Origin: Citrobacter sp. JGM124
Lineage (GTDB): Bacteria; Pseudomonadota; Gammaproteobacteria; Enterobacterales; Enterobacteriaceae
Length of the DNA stretch: 64,000 nt
Direction of reading: 5' to 3'
Assembly: GCF_018257795.1 (NCBI RefSeq)
Contig: NZ_JAERJD010000002.1
Span: 372,001 to 436,000, forward strand
The position numbers were made by a program, and so were the translations under genes. The notes below the pieces were generated by a model, which saw only the letters and a program-made list of their open reading frames with translations, made no database searches and was not told the origin of the DNA. Positions 21,706-31,334 of this stretch are shown here, one piece after another; position 1 is the first letter of the stretch, and every line of letters begins with the position of its first letter.

Positions 21706-22409
21706 TACTCCGCCCCCATCAACGTCAGATCCTGGGTCAGACGCCCATCGCGCATTTCCAGCTGACGGGACATGCGTTTTGCCAGCTGTAAATCATGCGT
21801 GACGACTAAAAAGGCCGTCCCCTGACGTACGTTGAGCTCCCCCAACAGTTCAAAAATACTGTTAGCATTGCGGGCATCCAGATTACCGGTCGGTTCATCG
21901 GCTAACACTAATCGTGGGTTATTCACCAGCGAACGAGCAATCGCAACCCGCTGACGTTCCCCTCCGGACAGTTCCGATGGCCGATGATGGCTGCGTTTTT
22001 CCAGCCCTACAGCGGCCAGCATTTCAAGCGCTCGTTGCTGGGCTTCGGCAGGTTTTTTCTTGCCGATCAGCAAAGGCATAGCCACATTTTCCAGCGCACT
22101 GAAGTCAGGCAACAGATGGTGAAACTGATAAATAAAACCCAGCTCCCGGTTGCGTAATTCGGCTTTCGCAGAGGAGGAAAGTTGGCTCATGGCCTGACCA
22201 TTGAAAATAACATCCCCGGAACTGGGGGTATCAAGCCCCCCCAGTAAATGCAGCAGGGTACTTTTACCTGAACCAGAGCTGCCAACAATGGCCATAAGCT
22301 CACCCGGGATCATGTTAAAGCTGACATCGTGCAACACATCTGTCTGCACACTGCCTTCCTGATAGCGTTTGCACAAGTTGTCGCACTGCAACAGGATAGA
22401 ATTACTCAT
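21705..22409 (-). CDS. lolD: lipoprotein release ATPase LolD
   Basis: ATPase of the LolCDE lipoprotein exporter. Walker [20 protein letters not shown]-loop [20 protein letters not shown], signature [15 protein letters not shown], Walker [14 protein letters not shown] and switch VVTHDLQLA are all present. The open frame extends upstream to 22547, but ATG 22409 ([19 protein letters not shown]) aligns with E. coli LolD and overlaps the lolC stop by eight bases; this gives 234 residues. Confidence 0.97.
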   Translation of the reverse strand: MSNSILLQCDNLCKRYQEGSVQTDVLHDVSFNMIPGELMAIVGSSGSGKSTLLHLLGGLDTPSSGDVIFNGQAMSQLSSSAKAELRNRELGFIYQFHHLLPDFSALENVAMPLLIGKKKPAEAQQRALEMLAAVGLEKRSHHRPSELSGGERQRVAIARSLVNNPRLVLADEPTGNLDARNANSIFELLGELNVRQGTAFLVVTHDLQLAKRMSRQLEMRDGRLTQDLTLMGAE

Positions 22410-23601
22410 AACGTAAAGCCTCAGCGGGTTGAGTGGCGGCGGCACGCCAGGAAGGATAAAGCGTAGACAATAGCGCAATCCCCATCGCCACCAAGGCAAT
22501 AGTGACGACTTGTAAAGGTTCAATAGCAACCGGTAACGCGGCCCCATCGAGTAAAATACCCAATACTGGCATTAACGTATTCAGCTGGCTGGACAGTAAC
22601 ACGCCAAGCAAAGCACCAAAAAGCGCGCCCAGCACACCAGCACCAGCGCCCTGCACCATAAAGACAGCCATAATTTGCTGACGCGTGAGCCCCTGGGTTT
22701 GTAAAATAGCCACCTCGCCTTGTTTTTCCATCACCAGCAAGCCAAGTGACGTAATAATATTAAACGCCGCGACAGCGATGATCAGGCTCAGTAGTAACCC
22801 CATCATATTTTTTTCCATCCCAACGGCTTGAAACAGTTCCCCTTTACGCTCACGCCAGTCCTTCCATTCGGTGTTGGCGGGTAAGGACTGCTGGCTGAGT
22901 GTATCCACCTTAAGTGGGCTATCAAGCCACAGTCGCCAGCCAGTGATATTGCCAGCAGGGTAGCGCATCAGGCGTGAGGCATCTTGCTGGTTGACCAGCA
23001 GCTGGGTACCGTCCACCTCACTGTTCGCAGCAAAGGTCCCGATCACATTAAACAGACGCTGACTCGGTATCCGCCCCATGGGAGTAAACTGGCTGGCGGA
23101 AGGCACCATAATACGCAGCGTATCCCCGCGTTTGACGCCCAGGGTATTCGCTAACTGTTCCCCGAGGATAACGTTATACTTCCCTGCCACTAACTGGGAG
23201 AGCGTCACGCCGGTAAGATAGGGTGTCAATGGCTCATATTGATGGGGGTCAACCCCCAGCATAACACCCACACTAATACCATGTGTACTCTGTAGCACCA
23301 CATCCCCCGTGGTGAGTGGCTCGACCCGGGTCACACCCTGTAACTTCAGGCTGGCAGCGGGGAGCTGCTGGGGATTAATCGAACCACTGGGCGAGGTGAT
23401 CAGTGCCTGGGGCATTAAACCCAGAATATTATTTTGCAGTTCACGCTCAAACCCATTCATCACCGATAGCACGGTGACCAGGGCCATCACACCAAGCGTA
23501 ATACCAATGGTAGAAAGCCAGGAGACGAAGCGACCGAAGCGGTCTGCAGCTCGCCCGCGCATATAACGCAGGCCTATAAATAACGCGACAGGTTGATACA
23601 T
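22402..23601 (-). CDS. lolC: lipoprotein release complex permease LolC
   Basis: LolC provides the LolA-docking subunit of the LolCDE complex. It has 399 residues, an N-terminal TM near 24-46 ([20 protein letters not shown]) and three C-terminal TM helices near 265-390. The periplasmic domain contains the LolA-binding hook region of the family. It is the first gene of the lolCDE-nagK-cobB run and is divergent from mfd. Confidence 0.96.
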   Translation of the reverse strand: MYQPVALFIGLRYMRGRAADRFGRFVSWLSTIGITLGVMALVTVLSVMNGFERELQNNILGLMPQALITSPSGSINPQQLPAASLKLQGVTRVEPLTTGDVVLQSTHGISVGVMLGVDPHQYEPLTPYLTGVTLSQLVAGKYNVILGEQLANTLGVKRGDTLRIMVPSASQFTPMGRIPSQRLFNVIGTFAANSEVDGTQLLVNQQDASRLMRYPAGNITGWRLWLDSPLKVDTLSQQSLPANTEWKDWRERKGELFQAVGMEKNMMGLLLSLIIAVAAFNIITSLGLLVMEKQGEVAILQTQGLTRQQIMAVFMVQGAGAGVLGALFGALLGVLLSSQLNTLMPVLGILLDGAALPVAIEPLQVVTIALVAMGIALLSTLYPSWRAAATQPAEALRYE

Positions 23602-23921
23602 AAAATCCGTCTGGTTGCGGTGGCTTTGGCCAAAGAGGTTAAGTATACGACAGCCATCCGGTCAAATGAATTCAATACCTTAAATTATTCATCGCACTCA
23701 CCATTTTGGGGTTATTTTCGTCAAACACCCGTCCGGACGGGGATAACAGGACCGCTTTTGACGGGTAGCATGCCCCTGGAGGTCTAAGAGAGGCTGTTTT
23801 GCGGGTTGCTAATAGCCAACGATGGGAGATAATAATGCCATGACTTTATTTTGGCACGCCTATCCCCGCCCGGCTTTCTGCCCCAGCGCGGTAACCAACT
23901 TACGAGATTCTGACGCTTTCT
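23602..23921. other. lolC-mfd divergent intergenic region
   Basis: This 320-base gap should hold divergent promoters. On the minus strand TATACT (23642-23647) is a -10 candidate for lolC, with a weak TTCATT 17 bases upstream. I found no confident promoter for mfd, no operator and no small gene. The sequence GACGGGGATAACAGGACCGC near 23737 is GC-rich but forms no strong hairpin. Confidence 0.4.
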
Positions 23922-26900
23922 ATGCCTGAAAATTATCGCTATTCCTTACCCACTAAAGCTGCCGAACAACGTGTTCTCGGCGAGCTCGTTGGCTCGGCCT
24001 GCGCGACTGAAGTAGCAGAAATGACTGAGCGGCATCCAGGCCCCGTGGTGCTGATTGCCCAGGACATGCAAAACGCCTTACGGCTGCGTGACGAAATTAC
24101 GCAGTTTACCGACGCAATGGTCATCAGTCTGGCTGACTGGGAAACGCTGCCTTATGATAGCTTCTCCCCCCACCAGGAGATCATCTCCTCAAGGCTCGCA
24201 ACCCTCTACCAGCTGCCCGGCATGCAACGTGGGGTTCTGATTTTGCCGGTCAATACCCTGATGCAGCGTGTGTGTCCACACAACTATCTGGGTGGTCATG
24301 CCTTAGTTATGAAAAAAGGCCAGCGTCTATCGCGAGATAATCTCCGCGGCCAGCTGGAACAAGCTGGTTACCGAAGCGTGGATCAGGTGATGGAACATGG
24401 TGAATTCGCTACCCGGGGGGCGTTGTTAGACCTCTACCCGATGGGCAGTGACCAGCCTTACCGTATCGACTTTTTCGATGACGAAATCGACAGTTTACGC
24501 ATTTTTGATGTTGACTCTCAGCGCACACTGGATGAAGTCGAAGCCATTAATTTGCTGCCAGCCCATGAATTTCCGACAGATAAGAATGCCATTGAGCTAT
24601 TCCGCAGCCAGTGGCGTGATAAGTTCGAGGTAAAACGTGATGCTGAACATATTTATCAGCAGGTCAGTAAGGGGACGTTACCGGCCGGTATTGAATACTG
24701 GCAACCCCTGTTCTTCAATGAACCCCTGGTAACGCTGTTCAGCTATTTTCCCGCCAACACGTTACTGGTCAATACCGGTGATATAGAAAGCAGCGCCGAA
24801 CGTTTCTGGCAAGATGCAGAAGCACGTTTCGATAATCGTGGTGTGGACCCCATGCGCCCGCTGCTTGAGCCCCAGCAACTTTGGTTACGTCCCGATGCCC
24901 TGATGGGGGAACTGAAAGCCTGGCCACGTGTTCAGCTAAAAACCAGCGAACTGCCCCCTAAAGCAGCCAACGTCAACCTCGGCTATCAGGCCCTGCCGGA
25001 TTTGGCCGTTCAAACGCAGAATAAATCCCCCCTGGATAATCTGCGTAAATTTATTGAAAACACTAACTGCCCTGTCATTTTTTCTGTCGAAAGTGAAGGT
25101 CGCCGGGAGGCCCTTGGTGAGCTGTTAGGGCGGATTAAAGTCGCACCGAAGCGTATTCATCGCCTGGAAGAGGCTGACACCCCGGGCAGCTATTTAATGC
25201 TGGGGGCCAGTGAACACGGTTTTATTGATACCTTACGCCAACGGGCATTGATCTGCGAAAGCGATCTATTAGGGGAGCGAGTTAGCCGCCGCCGTCAGGA
25301 CAGCCGGCGTACCATTAACCCTGATACCTTGATCCGTAACCTGGCCGAACTGAGCCCGGGCCAGCCAGTGGTACATCTCGAGCATGGTGTCGGACGCTAT
25401 GCCGGGCTCACCACTCTGGAAGCCGGGGGGATTACCGCTGAGTATCTGATGCTGACCTATGCGGGTGATGCCCGTCTCTATGTCCCCGTGTCCTCTTTAC
25501 ATTTAATTAGCCGCTATGCCGGTGGTGCTGATGATAACGCCCCGCTGCACAAACTGGGTAGCGATGCCTGGTCCCGTGCACGCCAAAAAGCGGCTGAAAA
25601 AGTACGGGATGTGGCGGCAGAGTTGCTGGATATTTATGCCATGCGTGCGGCTAAAGCAGGCTTTGCGTTTAAACATGATAAAGAGCAGTACCAGCTGTTT
25701 TGCGACGGTTTCCCGTTTGAAACGACACCGGATCAGGCCCAGGCTATTAACGCCGTACTCAGCGATATGTGCCAGCCATTAGCAATGGACCGGCTGGTGT
25801 GTGGTGATGTCGGTTTTGGTAAAACCGAGGTGGCGATGCGAGCCGCATTTCTGGCGATTGAAAACAACAAACAGGTGGCAGTTCTGGTCCCCACAACGTT
25901 GTTGGCACAACAGCACTTCGATAATTTCCGCGACCGCTTTGCCAACTGGCCGGTTCGTATTGAAATGCTTTCTCGTTTTCGCAGTGCAAAAGAACAGACC
26001 CAGATCCTGGAACAGGCCCGAGAAGGCAAAATTGATATTCTGATTGGCACACATAAACTGCTCCAGGCCGATGTGCACTGGCATGATCTCGGCCTGCTCA
26101 TTGTCGATGAGGAACACCGTTTTGGCGTGCGTCATAAAGAACGTATTAAAGCAATGCGCAGTGATGTGGACATCCTGACACTGACAGCGACGCCTATCCC
26201 GCGGACACTCAACATGGCCATGAGTGGCATGCGTGACTTGTCGATTATTGCTACCCCACCCGCCCGCCGTCTGGCGGTGAAAACCTTTGTACGCGAGTAC
26301 GACAGCCTAATGGTGCGTGAAGCCATTTTGCGTGAAATCCTGCGTGGCGGTCAGGTTTATTATCTCTTTAATGATGTTGAAAATATCCAGAAAACAGCCA
26401 ACAAGCTGGCGGAACTGGTACCGGAAGCCCGCATTGCCATTGGTCATGGTCAAATGCGTGAAAGGGAACTGGAACGTGTGATGAATGATTTCCATCACCA
26501 ACGGTTTAATGTCCTGGTCTGTACCACAATCATTGAGACCGGGATTGATATCCCCACTGCCAATACCATCATTATTGACCGGGCGGATCACTTTGGGCTG
26601 GCCCAGCTACATCAGTTACGTGGGCGAGTAGGTCGTTCCCATCATCAGGCCTATGCCTGGCTGTTAACACCGCATCCCAAAGCCATGACAACCGATGCAC
26701 AGAAGCGACTGGAAGCCATTGCTTCACTGGAAGATTTAGGTGCCGGTTTTGCGCTTGCGACCCACGATCTGGAAATCCGTGGAGCCGGTGAACTGCTGGG
26801 GGATGATCAAAGCGGGCAAATGGAAACCATCGGTTTCTCCTTATATATGGAGCTGCTGGAAAACGCCGTGGATGCTCTGAAAGAGGGGCGTGAACCCTCA

Positions 26901-27368
26901 CTGGAAGATTTAACCCATAGTCAGACGGATGTAGAGCTACGGATGCCCGCCCTGCTGCCTGACGATTTTATCCCGGATGTGAATACCCGCCTCTCTTTTT
27001 ACAAACGGATTGCCAGTGCAAAACAGTCCCGCGAGCTGGAAGAATTGAAAGTCGAATTGATTGACCGCTTTGGGCTGTTACCTGACGCTGCACGTTATTT
27101 GTTGGATATCGCAGCACTGCGTCAGCAGGCTCAAGAACTGGGAATTCGTAAAATTGAAGCCCATGAAAAAGGGGGAGTCATTGAATTTGCTGAGAAAAAC
27201 CATGTGGACCCAGTCTGGCTTATTGGGTTGCTACAAAAGCGGCCCCAGCATTATCGTCTGGATGGCCCAACCCGGCTTAAATTCACCCAAGATTTAGCTG
27301 ATCGTAAAGTCCGTATCGACTGGGTCCGTCAGTTTATGAATGAGCTTGAAGAACACGCCGTCGCCTGA
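23922..27368 (+). CDS. mfd: transcription-repair coupling factor
   Basis: Mfd displaces RNA polymerase stalled at lesions and recruits UvrA. The 1148 residues equal the E. coli size. From the N-terminus: UvrB-like domains (ISLADWETLPYDSFSPHQE), the RNAP-interaction domain (HLEHGVGRYAGLTTLEAGG, about 484-502), then the RecG-like motor with Walker A VCGDVGFGKTEVAMRAAF (about 627-644), DEEH box LLIVDEEHRFGV, motif III LTATPIPRTLNMAMSG, and TRG motif region RGRVGRSHHQAYAWLL. The C-terminal TRCF domain follows. ATG 23922 begins MPENYRYSLP as in E. coli. Confidence 0.98.
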   Translation: MPENYRYSLPTKAAEQRVLGELVGSACATEVAEMTERHPGPVVLIAQDMQNALRLRDEITQFTDAMVISLADWETLPYDSFSPHQEIISSRLATLYQLPGMQRGVLILPVNTLMQRVCPHNYLGGHALVMKKGQRLSRDNLRGQLEQAGYRSVDQVMEHGEFATRGALLDLYPMGSDQPYRIDFFDDEIDSLRIFDVDSQRTLDEVEAINLLPAHEFPTDKNAIELFRSQWRDKFEVKRDAEHIYQQVSKGTLPAGIEYWQPLFFNEPLVTLFSYFPANTLLVNTGDIESSAERFWQDAEARFDNRGVDPMRPLLEPQQLWLRPDALMGELKAWPRVQLKTSELPPKAANVNLGYQALPDLAVQTQNKSPLDNLRKFIENTNCPVIFSVESEGRREALGELLGRIKVAPKRIHRLEEADTPGSYLMLGASEHGFIDTLRQRALICESDLLGERVSRRRQDSRRTINPDTLIRNLAELSPGQPVVHLEHGVGRYAGLTTLEAGGITAEYLMLTYAGDARLYVPVSSLHLISRYAGGADDNAPLHKLGSDAWSRARQKAAEKVRDVAAELLDIYAMRAAKAGFAFKHDKEQYQLFCDGFPFETTPDQAQAINAVLSDMCQPLAMDRLVCGDVGFGKTEVAMRAAFLAIENNKQVAVLVPTTLLAQQHFDNFRDRFANWPVRIEMLSRFRSAKEQTQILEQAREGKIDILIGTHKLLQADVHWHDLGLLIVDEEHRFGVRHKERIKAMRSDVDILTLTATPIPRTLNMAMSGMRDLSIIATPPARRLAVKTFVREYDSLMVREAILREILRGGQVYYLFNDVENIQKTANKLAELVPEARIAIGHGQMRERELERVMNDFHHQRFNVLVCTTIIETGIDIPTANTIIIDRADHFGLAQLHQLRGRVGRSHHQAYAWLLTPHPKAMTTDAQKRLEAIASLEDLGAGFALATHDLEIRGAGELLGDDQSGQMETIGFSLYMELLENAVDALKEGREPSLEDLTHSQTDVELRMPALLPDDFIPDVNTRLSFYKRIASAKQSRELEELKVELIDRFGLLPDAARYLLDIAALRQQAQELGIRKIEAHEKGGVIEFAEKNHVDPVWLIGLLQKRPQHYRLDGPTRLKFTQDLADRKVRIDWVRQFMNELEEHAVA

Positions 27369-27373
27369 GTAAC

Positions 27374-27401
27374 TACCCCGTAACCGTCTGGTTACGGGGT
27401 A
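27374..27401 (+). terminator. hairpin after mfd
   Basis: TACCCCGTAACC-GTCT-GGTTACGGGGTA is a perfect 12-bp stem six bases after the mfd stop. There is no T run behind it, so it may be a weak or Rho-assisted terminator. Confidence 0.6.
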
Positions 27402-27516
27402 CACACTAATCTTTACATATTCTTTGCATTTCCCCAGCGCTTTACGACAAGAGGATCACTGATAATCAACGGGTGAAAATTTACCATTCGCTAATATCAG
27501 ACACAGGGTAACGCCT

Positions 27517-28488
27517 ATGCTTTTATCTCGTATTGCCCCATACTCCAGAAAGCTCGCCGCACTGACGGTGCTGATAGCAACAGCCTTTGCCATCACCCCA
27601 GCCTCCGCTAAGGATTACCCTTTACCAGGGGCAAACAGCAAGCTTATTGGTAAAAATCAGTATCATGTGGTTAAGGATGACGGGGGCTCACTGGAAGCCA
27701 TTGCTAAAAAATATAATGTGGGTTTCCTCGCACTGTTACAAGCCAACCCCGGTGTCGATCCCTACGTGCCGCGTGCAGGTAATGTCCTGACGATCCCGAC
27801 GGAAATGTTACTGCCAGATGCTCCCCGGGAGGGTATTGTCCTGAATCTGGCCGAACTGCGGATGTACTACTACCCGGCGGGTAAAAACAGTGTCACCGTT
27901 TACCCTATCGGTATTGGTCAATTAGGCGGTGATACCCTCACCCCAACAATGGTCACAAAAATTTCCGACAAACGGGCTAACCCCACCTGGACCCCTACGG
28001 CCAATATCCGTGCCCGATACCTTGCCCAGGGCATTAAGCTACCGGCAGTGGTTCCTGCGGGGGACAATAATCCAATGGGACATCATGCTATTCGTCTCGC
28101 CGCACATGGCGGTGTCTATCTGATCCATGGCACTAATGCCGATTTCGGTATTGGTATGCGCGTCAGCTCGGGGTGTATTCGCTTGCGGGACGGGGATATT
28201 AAAGCGCTGTTCGAGAATGTCCCTGTGGGGACAACCGTACGCATTATCAATGAGCCGATTAAAACCTCCATTGAACCGGATGGTTCCCGTCTGGTTGAAG
28301 TACACCAGCCGTTATCCGAGTCCATCAATGACGATCCCCAGCGTCTTCCGATCCCCTTAACTGAAGGGATAAAGCAGTTCCGTAATGGGGCACAGACCGA
28401 CACTGACGTCATGGAGCAAGCCATGGGACACCGCTCTGGTATGCCGGTTAATGTCAGCACCCACGCCCCCCTGCCAGAGCAAATTTAA
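27517..28488 (+). CDS. ldtC: L,D-transpeptidase (Lpp-peptidoglycan linkage)
   Basis: YcfS/LdtC attaches Braun lipoprotein to peptidoglycan. The 323-residue protein has a signal peptide (KLAALTVLIATAFAITPASA), a LysM domain at about 48-92 (YHVVKDDGGSLEAIAKKYNV), and a YkuD catalytic domain at about 98-235 with HGTNADFGIGMRVSSGCIRL, where the Cys is the nucleophile. The C-terminal 60 residues are variable. In E. coli this gene is transcribed away from bhsA and next to lolC; here it is on the + strand next to mfd. Confidence 0.93.
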   Translation: MLLSRIAPYSRKLAALTVLIATAFAITPASAKDYPLPGANSKLIGKNQYHVVKDDGGSLEAIAKKYNVGFLALLQANPGVDPYVPRAGNVLTIPTEMLLPDAPREGIVLNLAELRMYYYPAGKNSVTVYPIGIGQLGGDTLTPTMVTKISDKRANPTWTPTANIRARYLAQGIKLPAVVPAGDNNPMGHHAIRLAAHGGVYLIHGTNADFGIGMRVSSGCIRLRDGDIKALFENVPVGTTVRIINEPIKTSIEPDGSRLVEVHQPLSESINDDPQRLPIPLTEGIKQFRNGAQTDTDVMEQAMGHRSGMPVNVSTHAPLPEQI

Positions 28489-28519
28489 TCCACCATGGCG
28501 TTACCTTCCATGTCACGGC

Positions 28520-28774
28520 TTACTGATAGATAACCGCAACTCCCGATGACTGACCGTTTCCGGGGGTTGCTGCCATGCGCGGGGAGCTCACAGCAAGGCG
28601 GCTTGTTTTTTCTGCAAGTCGCGGTTCCAGGGCGCACAGGCCCGGGTCTGCCGTAGCACCAACTATACCGATTTGTTGTTGATTTTGCAGGGTTACGGCA
28701 CTGGCTTCAGCAATACTCATGCAGGCGACATAGCCCAACAGGATGGGGATTAAAAACGTCTTAAGTGGGATCAT
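28520..28774 (-). CDS. bhsA: BhsA/YhcN-family small stress protein
   Basis: An 84-residue secreted protein with a signal peptide (TFLIPILLGYVACMSIAEAS, cleavage near AEASA). The mature part has the DUF1471 pattern: QQQIGIVGATADPG, then a helix LEPRLAEKTSRLAV, and a final strand SGVAVIYQ, comparable to GTAVIYK of E. coli BhsA. In E. coli bhsA (ycfR) is repressed by ComR, induced by copper, and lowers copper permeability. The divergent comR gene is directly next to it. Similarity is moderate, so it could be another member of the family, but position supports bhsA. Confidence 0.75.
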   Translation of the reverse strand: MIPLKTFLIPILLGYVACMSIAEASAVTLQNQQQIGIVGATADPGLCALEPRLAEKTSRLAVSSPRMAATPGNGQSSGVAVIYQ

Positions 28775-28815
28775 TACCGTATTTCCAGGAAAATTTGAAT
28801 CGCTTTAACAATTAA

Positions 28816-28836
28816 ATTAACGATCGATAAGTTAAT
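28816..28836. promoter_or_regulatory. candidate ComR operator
   Basis: ATTAAC-N9-GTTAAT is an inverted repeat in the bhsA-comR divergent region, about 42 bases before the bhsA start. A TetR-type repressor normally binds such a palindrome. Assignment to ComR is inference from position. Confidence 0.45.
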
Positions 28837-29013
28837 TATAATCCCGACAAAAATTACCCGTCAATTTTTATTCACGAACAGGAGTCAGGGGCCTCGCAGA
28901 CCACTTCCTGCTGAATAACACCCCCTATCTGGTATAACAAGCCACTGGATACTCTGAAGTTTTATTTTTATAATGGTCATTCATTACCCATGTGGGGAAA
29001 GGTGAAAGGGAAT

Positions 29014-29649
29014 ATGACAACTGCCATCGGTGCCCAGAAGAAAACTCGCGGTCGGCCTAAAGTCTTCGATCGGGAAGACGCGCTGGAAAAAGCGATGAAT
29101 CTCTTCTGGCAGCATGGGTATGAGGGCACATCCCTTTCCCACCTGGTTGCCGCCACGGGAGCAAAAGCCCCCACGCTCTATGCTGAGTTCACCAATAAAG
29201 AGGGGCTATTTTGTGCGGTGCTGGAGCATTATATCGCCCGCTTTACGGCACAGTACCAGGCCTGTTTGCAGAATAAATCGGCCACATTTCCAGAAGCACT
29301 GGAAGCCTTTCTGACCAGCATAGCCCGATGCTTTACCGGGGAAGACACACCAGCGGGTTGTTTTATTGTGAGCACGGCTTCAGGACTTGGGGCATCTTCA
29401 CAACATATTGCCGATGTGCTTAAAGACCAGCATGCAATACAGGATCAAACACTGACAGCATTTTTGCAACAACGTCAGCAACAAGGTGAAATCCCCTCTG
29501 ATTGTGACACTGTCCATCTGGCAAAATACCTGGACTGTTTTATTTGTGGCATGGCCGTATCTGCCCGGGATGGCGTCAGTTATGACGCATTATTCAGTCT
29601 GGTAAAAACAACCATGGGAGTGTTACCTCAGCTCATTAAAAATAACTGA
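29014..29649 (+). CDS. comR: TetR-family copper-responsive repressor ComR
   Basis: A 211-residue TetR-family regulator. The N-terminal HTH domain (about 10-60) reads KTRGRPKVFDREDALEKAMN, LFWQHGYEGTSLSHLV and GAKAPTLYAEFTNKEGLF, nearly as in E. coli ComR. The C-terminal ligand domain contains GEDTPAGCFIVS, with a Cys that could take part in copper sensing (inference). ATG 29014 follows AAAGG and aligns with E. coli; the frame is open from 28990. It is divergent from bhsA, which it is expected to repress. Confidence 0.88.
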   Translation: MTTAIGAQKKTRGRPKVFDREDALEKAMNLFWQHGYEGTSLSHLVAATGAKAPTLYAEFTNKEGLFCAVLEHYIARFTAQYQACLQNKSATFPEALEAFLTSIARCFTGEDTPAGCFIVSTASGLGASSQHIADVLKDQHAIQDQTLTAFLQQRQQQGEIPSDCDTVHLAKYLDCFICGMAVSARDGVSYDALFSLVKTTMGVLPQLIKNN

Positions 29650-29689
29650 CTCCGCCACCACCACACCGAAACACGACTGTGTTAAGCCA

Positions 29690-30583
29690 TTAGTTACGCG
29701 CCCTGGCTCGAGCCCAGTAAGCCATAAAGTTTATCGTTTCTTGTGCCACACCCCGCTCGCCAATCAAATAACGCCGCAGCATTTTCACCACTGTAGACTC
29801 GGCAGCGACCCAGCCATAAAACTCCCGATTATCCGAGGTGGCTTTGTCCCATAGCAGCTCGCCTTCCGCCTCTTCCTGAAGCACATTGTTCTGCAAACCT
29901 TCCGGCAACCAAATTCGTTCTTTTACTGCGTTAATCAGACAGTCACCATGACTGGCTGCAACAGGAGCACGGGGTAACCAGTGTATTTTGGCAAAATGAA
30001 AGGCATCCAAATCAACACAGTCACCCGCTTCCGGAACTTCAAAAAAAGCCTGAATCTGGGGTGGATTCTGGCGTTTTGCCAGCAATTCCAGAATACCCCG
30101 GGCGGCGGGTAACGCGGTCTCATCCGCCACAATGAGTCCATGGCGTAAATCTGCCGGAGGAGACCACTCATAACCGCCACTGTCTTCAGGGTATTCCGCA
30201 TCAGGCGCCACTATCTGTAGCGCAGCACCGGGTTCCGCCATCACAGCAAATGCCGATGCCGGCCCTTCAGTACCATGGCTCACAAACTCCACCGTCAACT
30301 CTTGTCTGGCGCGGTCTACCTGACGCAAAGTATAGGTACGCAGAATGGGACGTTTCTCTTTATCCATGGACTGCAACCTGTCGTACCACTGGTCGTCATT
30401 GGACAGGGCCGAAGGGGTACCATCCAGTGAGGGCAGGAGCAGTTTAATACGCTGGTCAGGAGAGTCACATTTCATGTGACGCACCTCAGGGCCGGTGAAG
30501 ACTAAACTTAACAGCGAAGGGGAAACTACTGACTTACGTGCCAGTCGAACATTAAACAGGCGATAGCCCTGAACTCCAGCCAT
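29690..30583 (-). CDS. siderophore-interacting FAD reductase (SIP family)
   Basis: A 297-residue FAD-dependent ferric-siderophore reductase of the ViuB/YqjH/FscN type, which releases iron from imported siderophores in the cytosol. The FAD-binding motif is ILRTYTLRQVD (about 81-91), the pyridine-nucleotide part contains LIVADETALPAARGILELL (about 149-167), and the C-terminal block is FYGWVAAESTVVKMLRRYL. I cannot decide which siderophore it serves. Upstream lies a Fur operator and, beyond it, a dead TonB receptor fragment. In E. coli this place holds ycfJ, which is absent, so the gene looks acquired. Confidence 0.9.
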   Translation of the reverse strand: MAGVQGYRLFNVRLARKSVVSPSLLSLVFTGPEVRHMKCDSPDQRIKLLLPSLDGTPSALSNDDQWYDRLQSMDKEKRPILRTYTLRQVDRARQELTVEFVSHGTEGPASAFAVMAEPGAALQIVAPDAEYPEDSGGYEWSPPADLRHGLIVADETALPAARGILELLAKRQNPPQIQAFFEVPEAGDCVDLDAFHFAKIHWLPRAPVAASHGDCLINAVKERIWLPEGLQNNVLQEEAEGELLWDKATSDNREFYGWVAAESTVVKMLRRYLIGERGVAQETINFMAYWARARARN

Positions 30584-30748
30584 GATATTTCTTACCTTTT
30601 ATTTTTCACTACGGATATGCCGTTAATTTAATCAGCTCAATACCTGGATAAAACTGGGCCAAATAAAATACCCCCGCTCTATGTCAAGTTATTACCGCTA
30701 ATAAACATATTTATTAACTTTATGTTATCAATTCTAACAAGCATTATT

Positions 30749-30802
30749 GATAATGAGAAACATTATCGGCAGAATAATTATTCTCACATAGATAATTATT
30801 CT
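30749..30802. promoter_or_regulatory. Fur operator array
   Basis: GATAATGAGAAACATTATC at 30749-30767 matches the 19-bp Fur consensus at 17 positions. It is followed by a perfect palindrome AGAATAATTATTCT (30771-30784) and a near copy AGATAATTATTCT (30790-30802), spaced about 19-22 bases. This suggests overlapping Fur dimers. It lies 166 bases before the reductase start and 105 bases before the receptor remnant, so it may once have served both. Confidence 0.8.
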
Positions 30803-30870
30803 TGTGGTCACTGGCGGCATAACACGCGCTGTAATCGTAACGATTCTAATTAATCTCGTGCGGTTGCTGA

Positions 30871-31215
30871 AAGCCTGAACTCCCGCTGCTTGACAGTGTT
30901 ACTGTTGGTGGAACCAAGCTTAAGGGGATCAAGGTTGACTCCTGCAAACTGGGCTGGCGTTACACCGGCGATAACCTGCGCACGCAAGTCGCTGGTTACT
31001 ATAATATTTCAGATAAAGATGTTAAATCAAACACCGATTTGACCATCAGTGTCATTGACAGTAAGCGTCGGGTATACGGGGTAGAGGGGGCCATTGATTA
31101 CTTTATCCCCGATACACAGTGGAGCACCGGAGCAAATCTTAACTTTCTGAAAACAGAGAATAAAACAGATGGTCAGCGGGGTAAAAGTGATGTTAAAACA
31201 TCCAGCCCGGCTTAA
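30871..31215 (+). pseudogene. TonB-dependent siderophore receptor fragment
   Basis: An open frame of about 115 codons without a start. It encodes LPLLDSVTVGG, LGWRYTGDNLRTQVAGYYNI, SVIDSKRRVYGVEGAIDYFI and DTQWSTGANLNFLKTE. These are typical beta-barrel strands and turns of ferric-siderophore receptors such as IutA/FhuE types; the plug domain, signal peptide, TonB box and the C-terminal barrel are missing. TGA stops it upstream at 30868 and TAA ends it at 31213. It is a dead internal piece. The downstream 31216-31334 shows no continuation I can follow. Confidence 0.75.
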
Positions 31216-31334
31216 GCCGGGCATTCGAGTGAGATTTACGCCCGGATATCGGGCGGAAGTCACAGGAAAAGTGGGGTAATAATGTGCTGGCTCAGGGAAA
31301 TATCCCTGGCCGGCAACACTGCAGAAGTAAAAAC

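Noticed and set aside
23922-27368. Antisense frames of 100-120 codons opposite mfd
   Set aside because: Several overlapping minus frames in a conserved gene; none has a start signal or recognisable protein.
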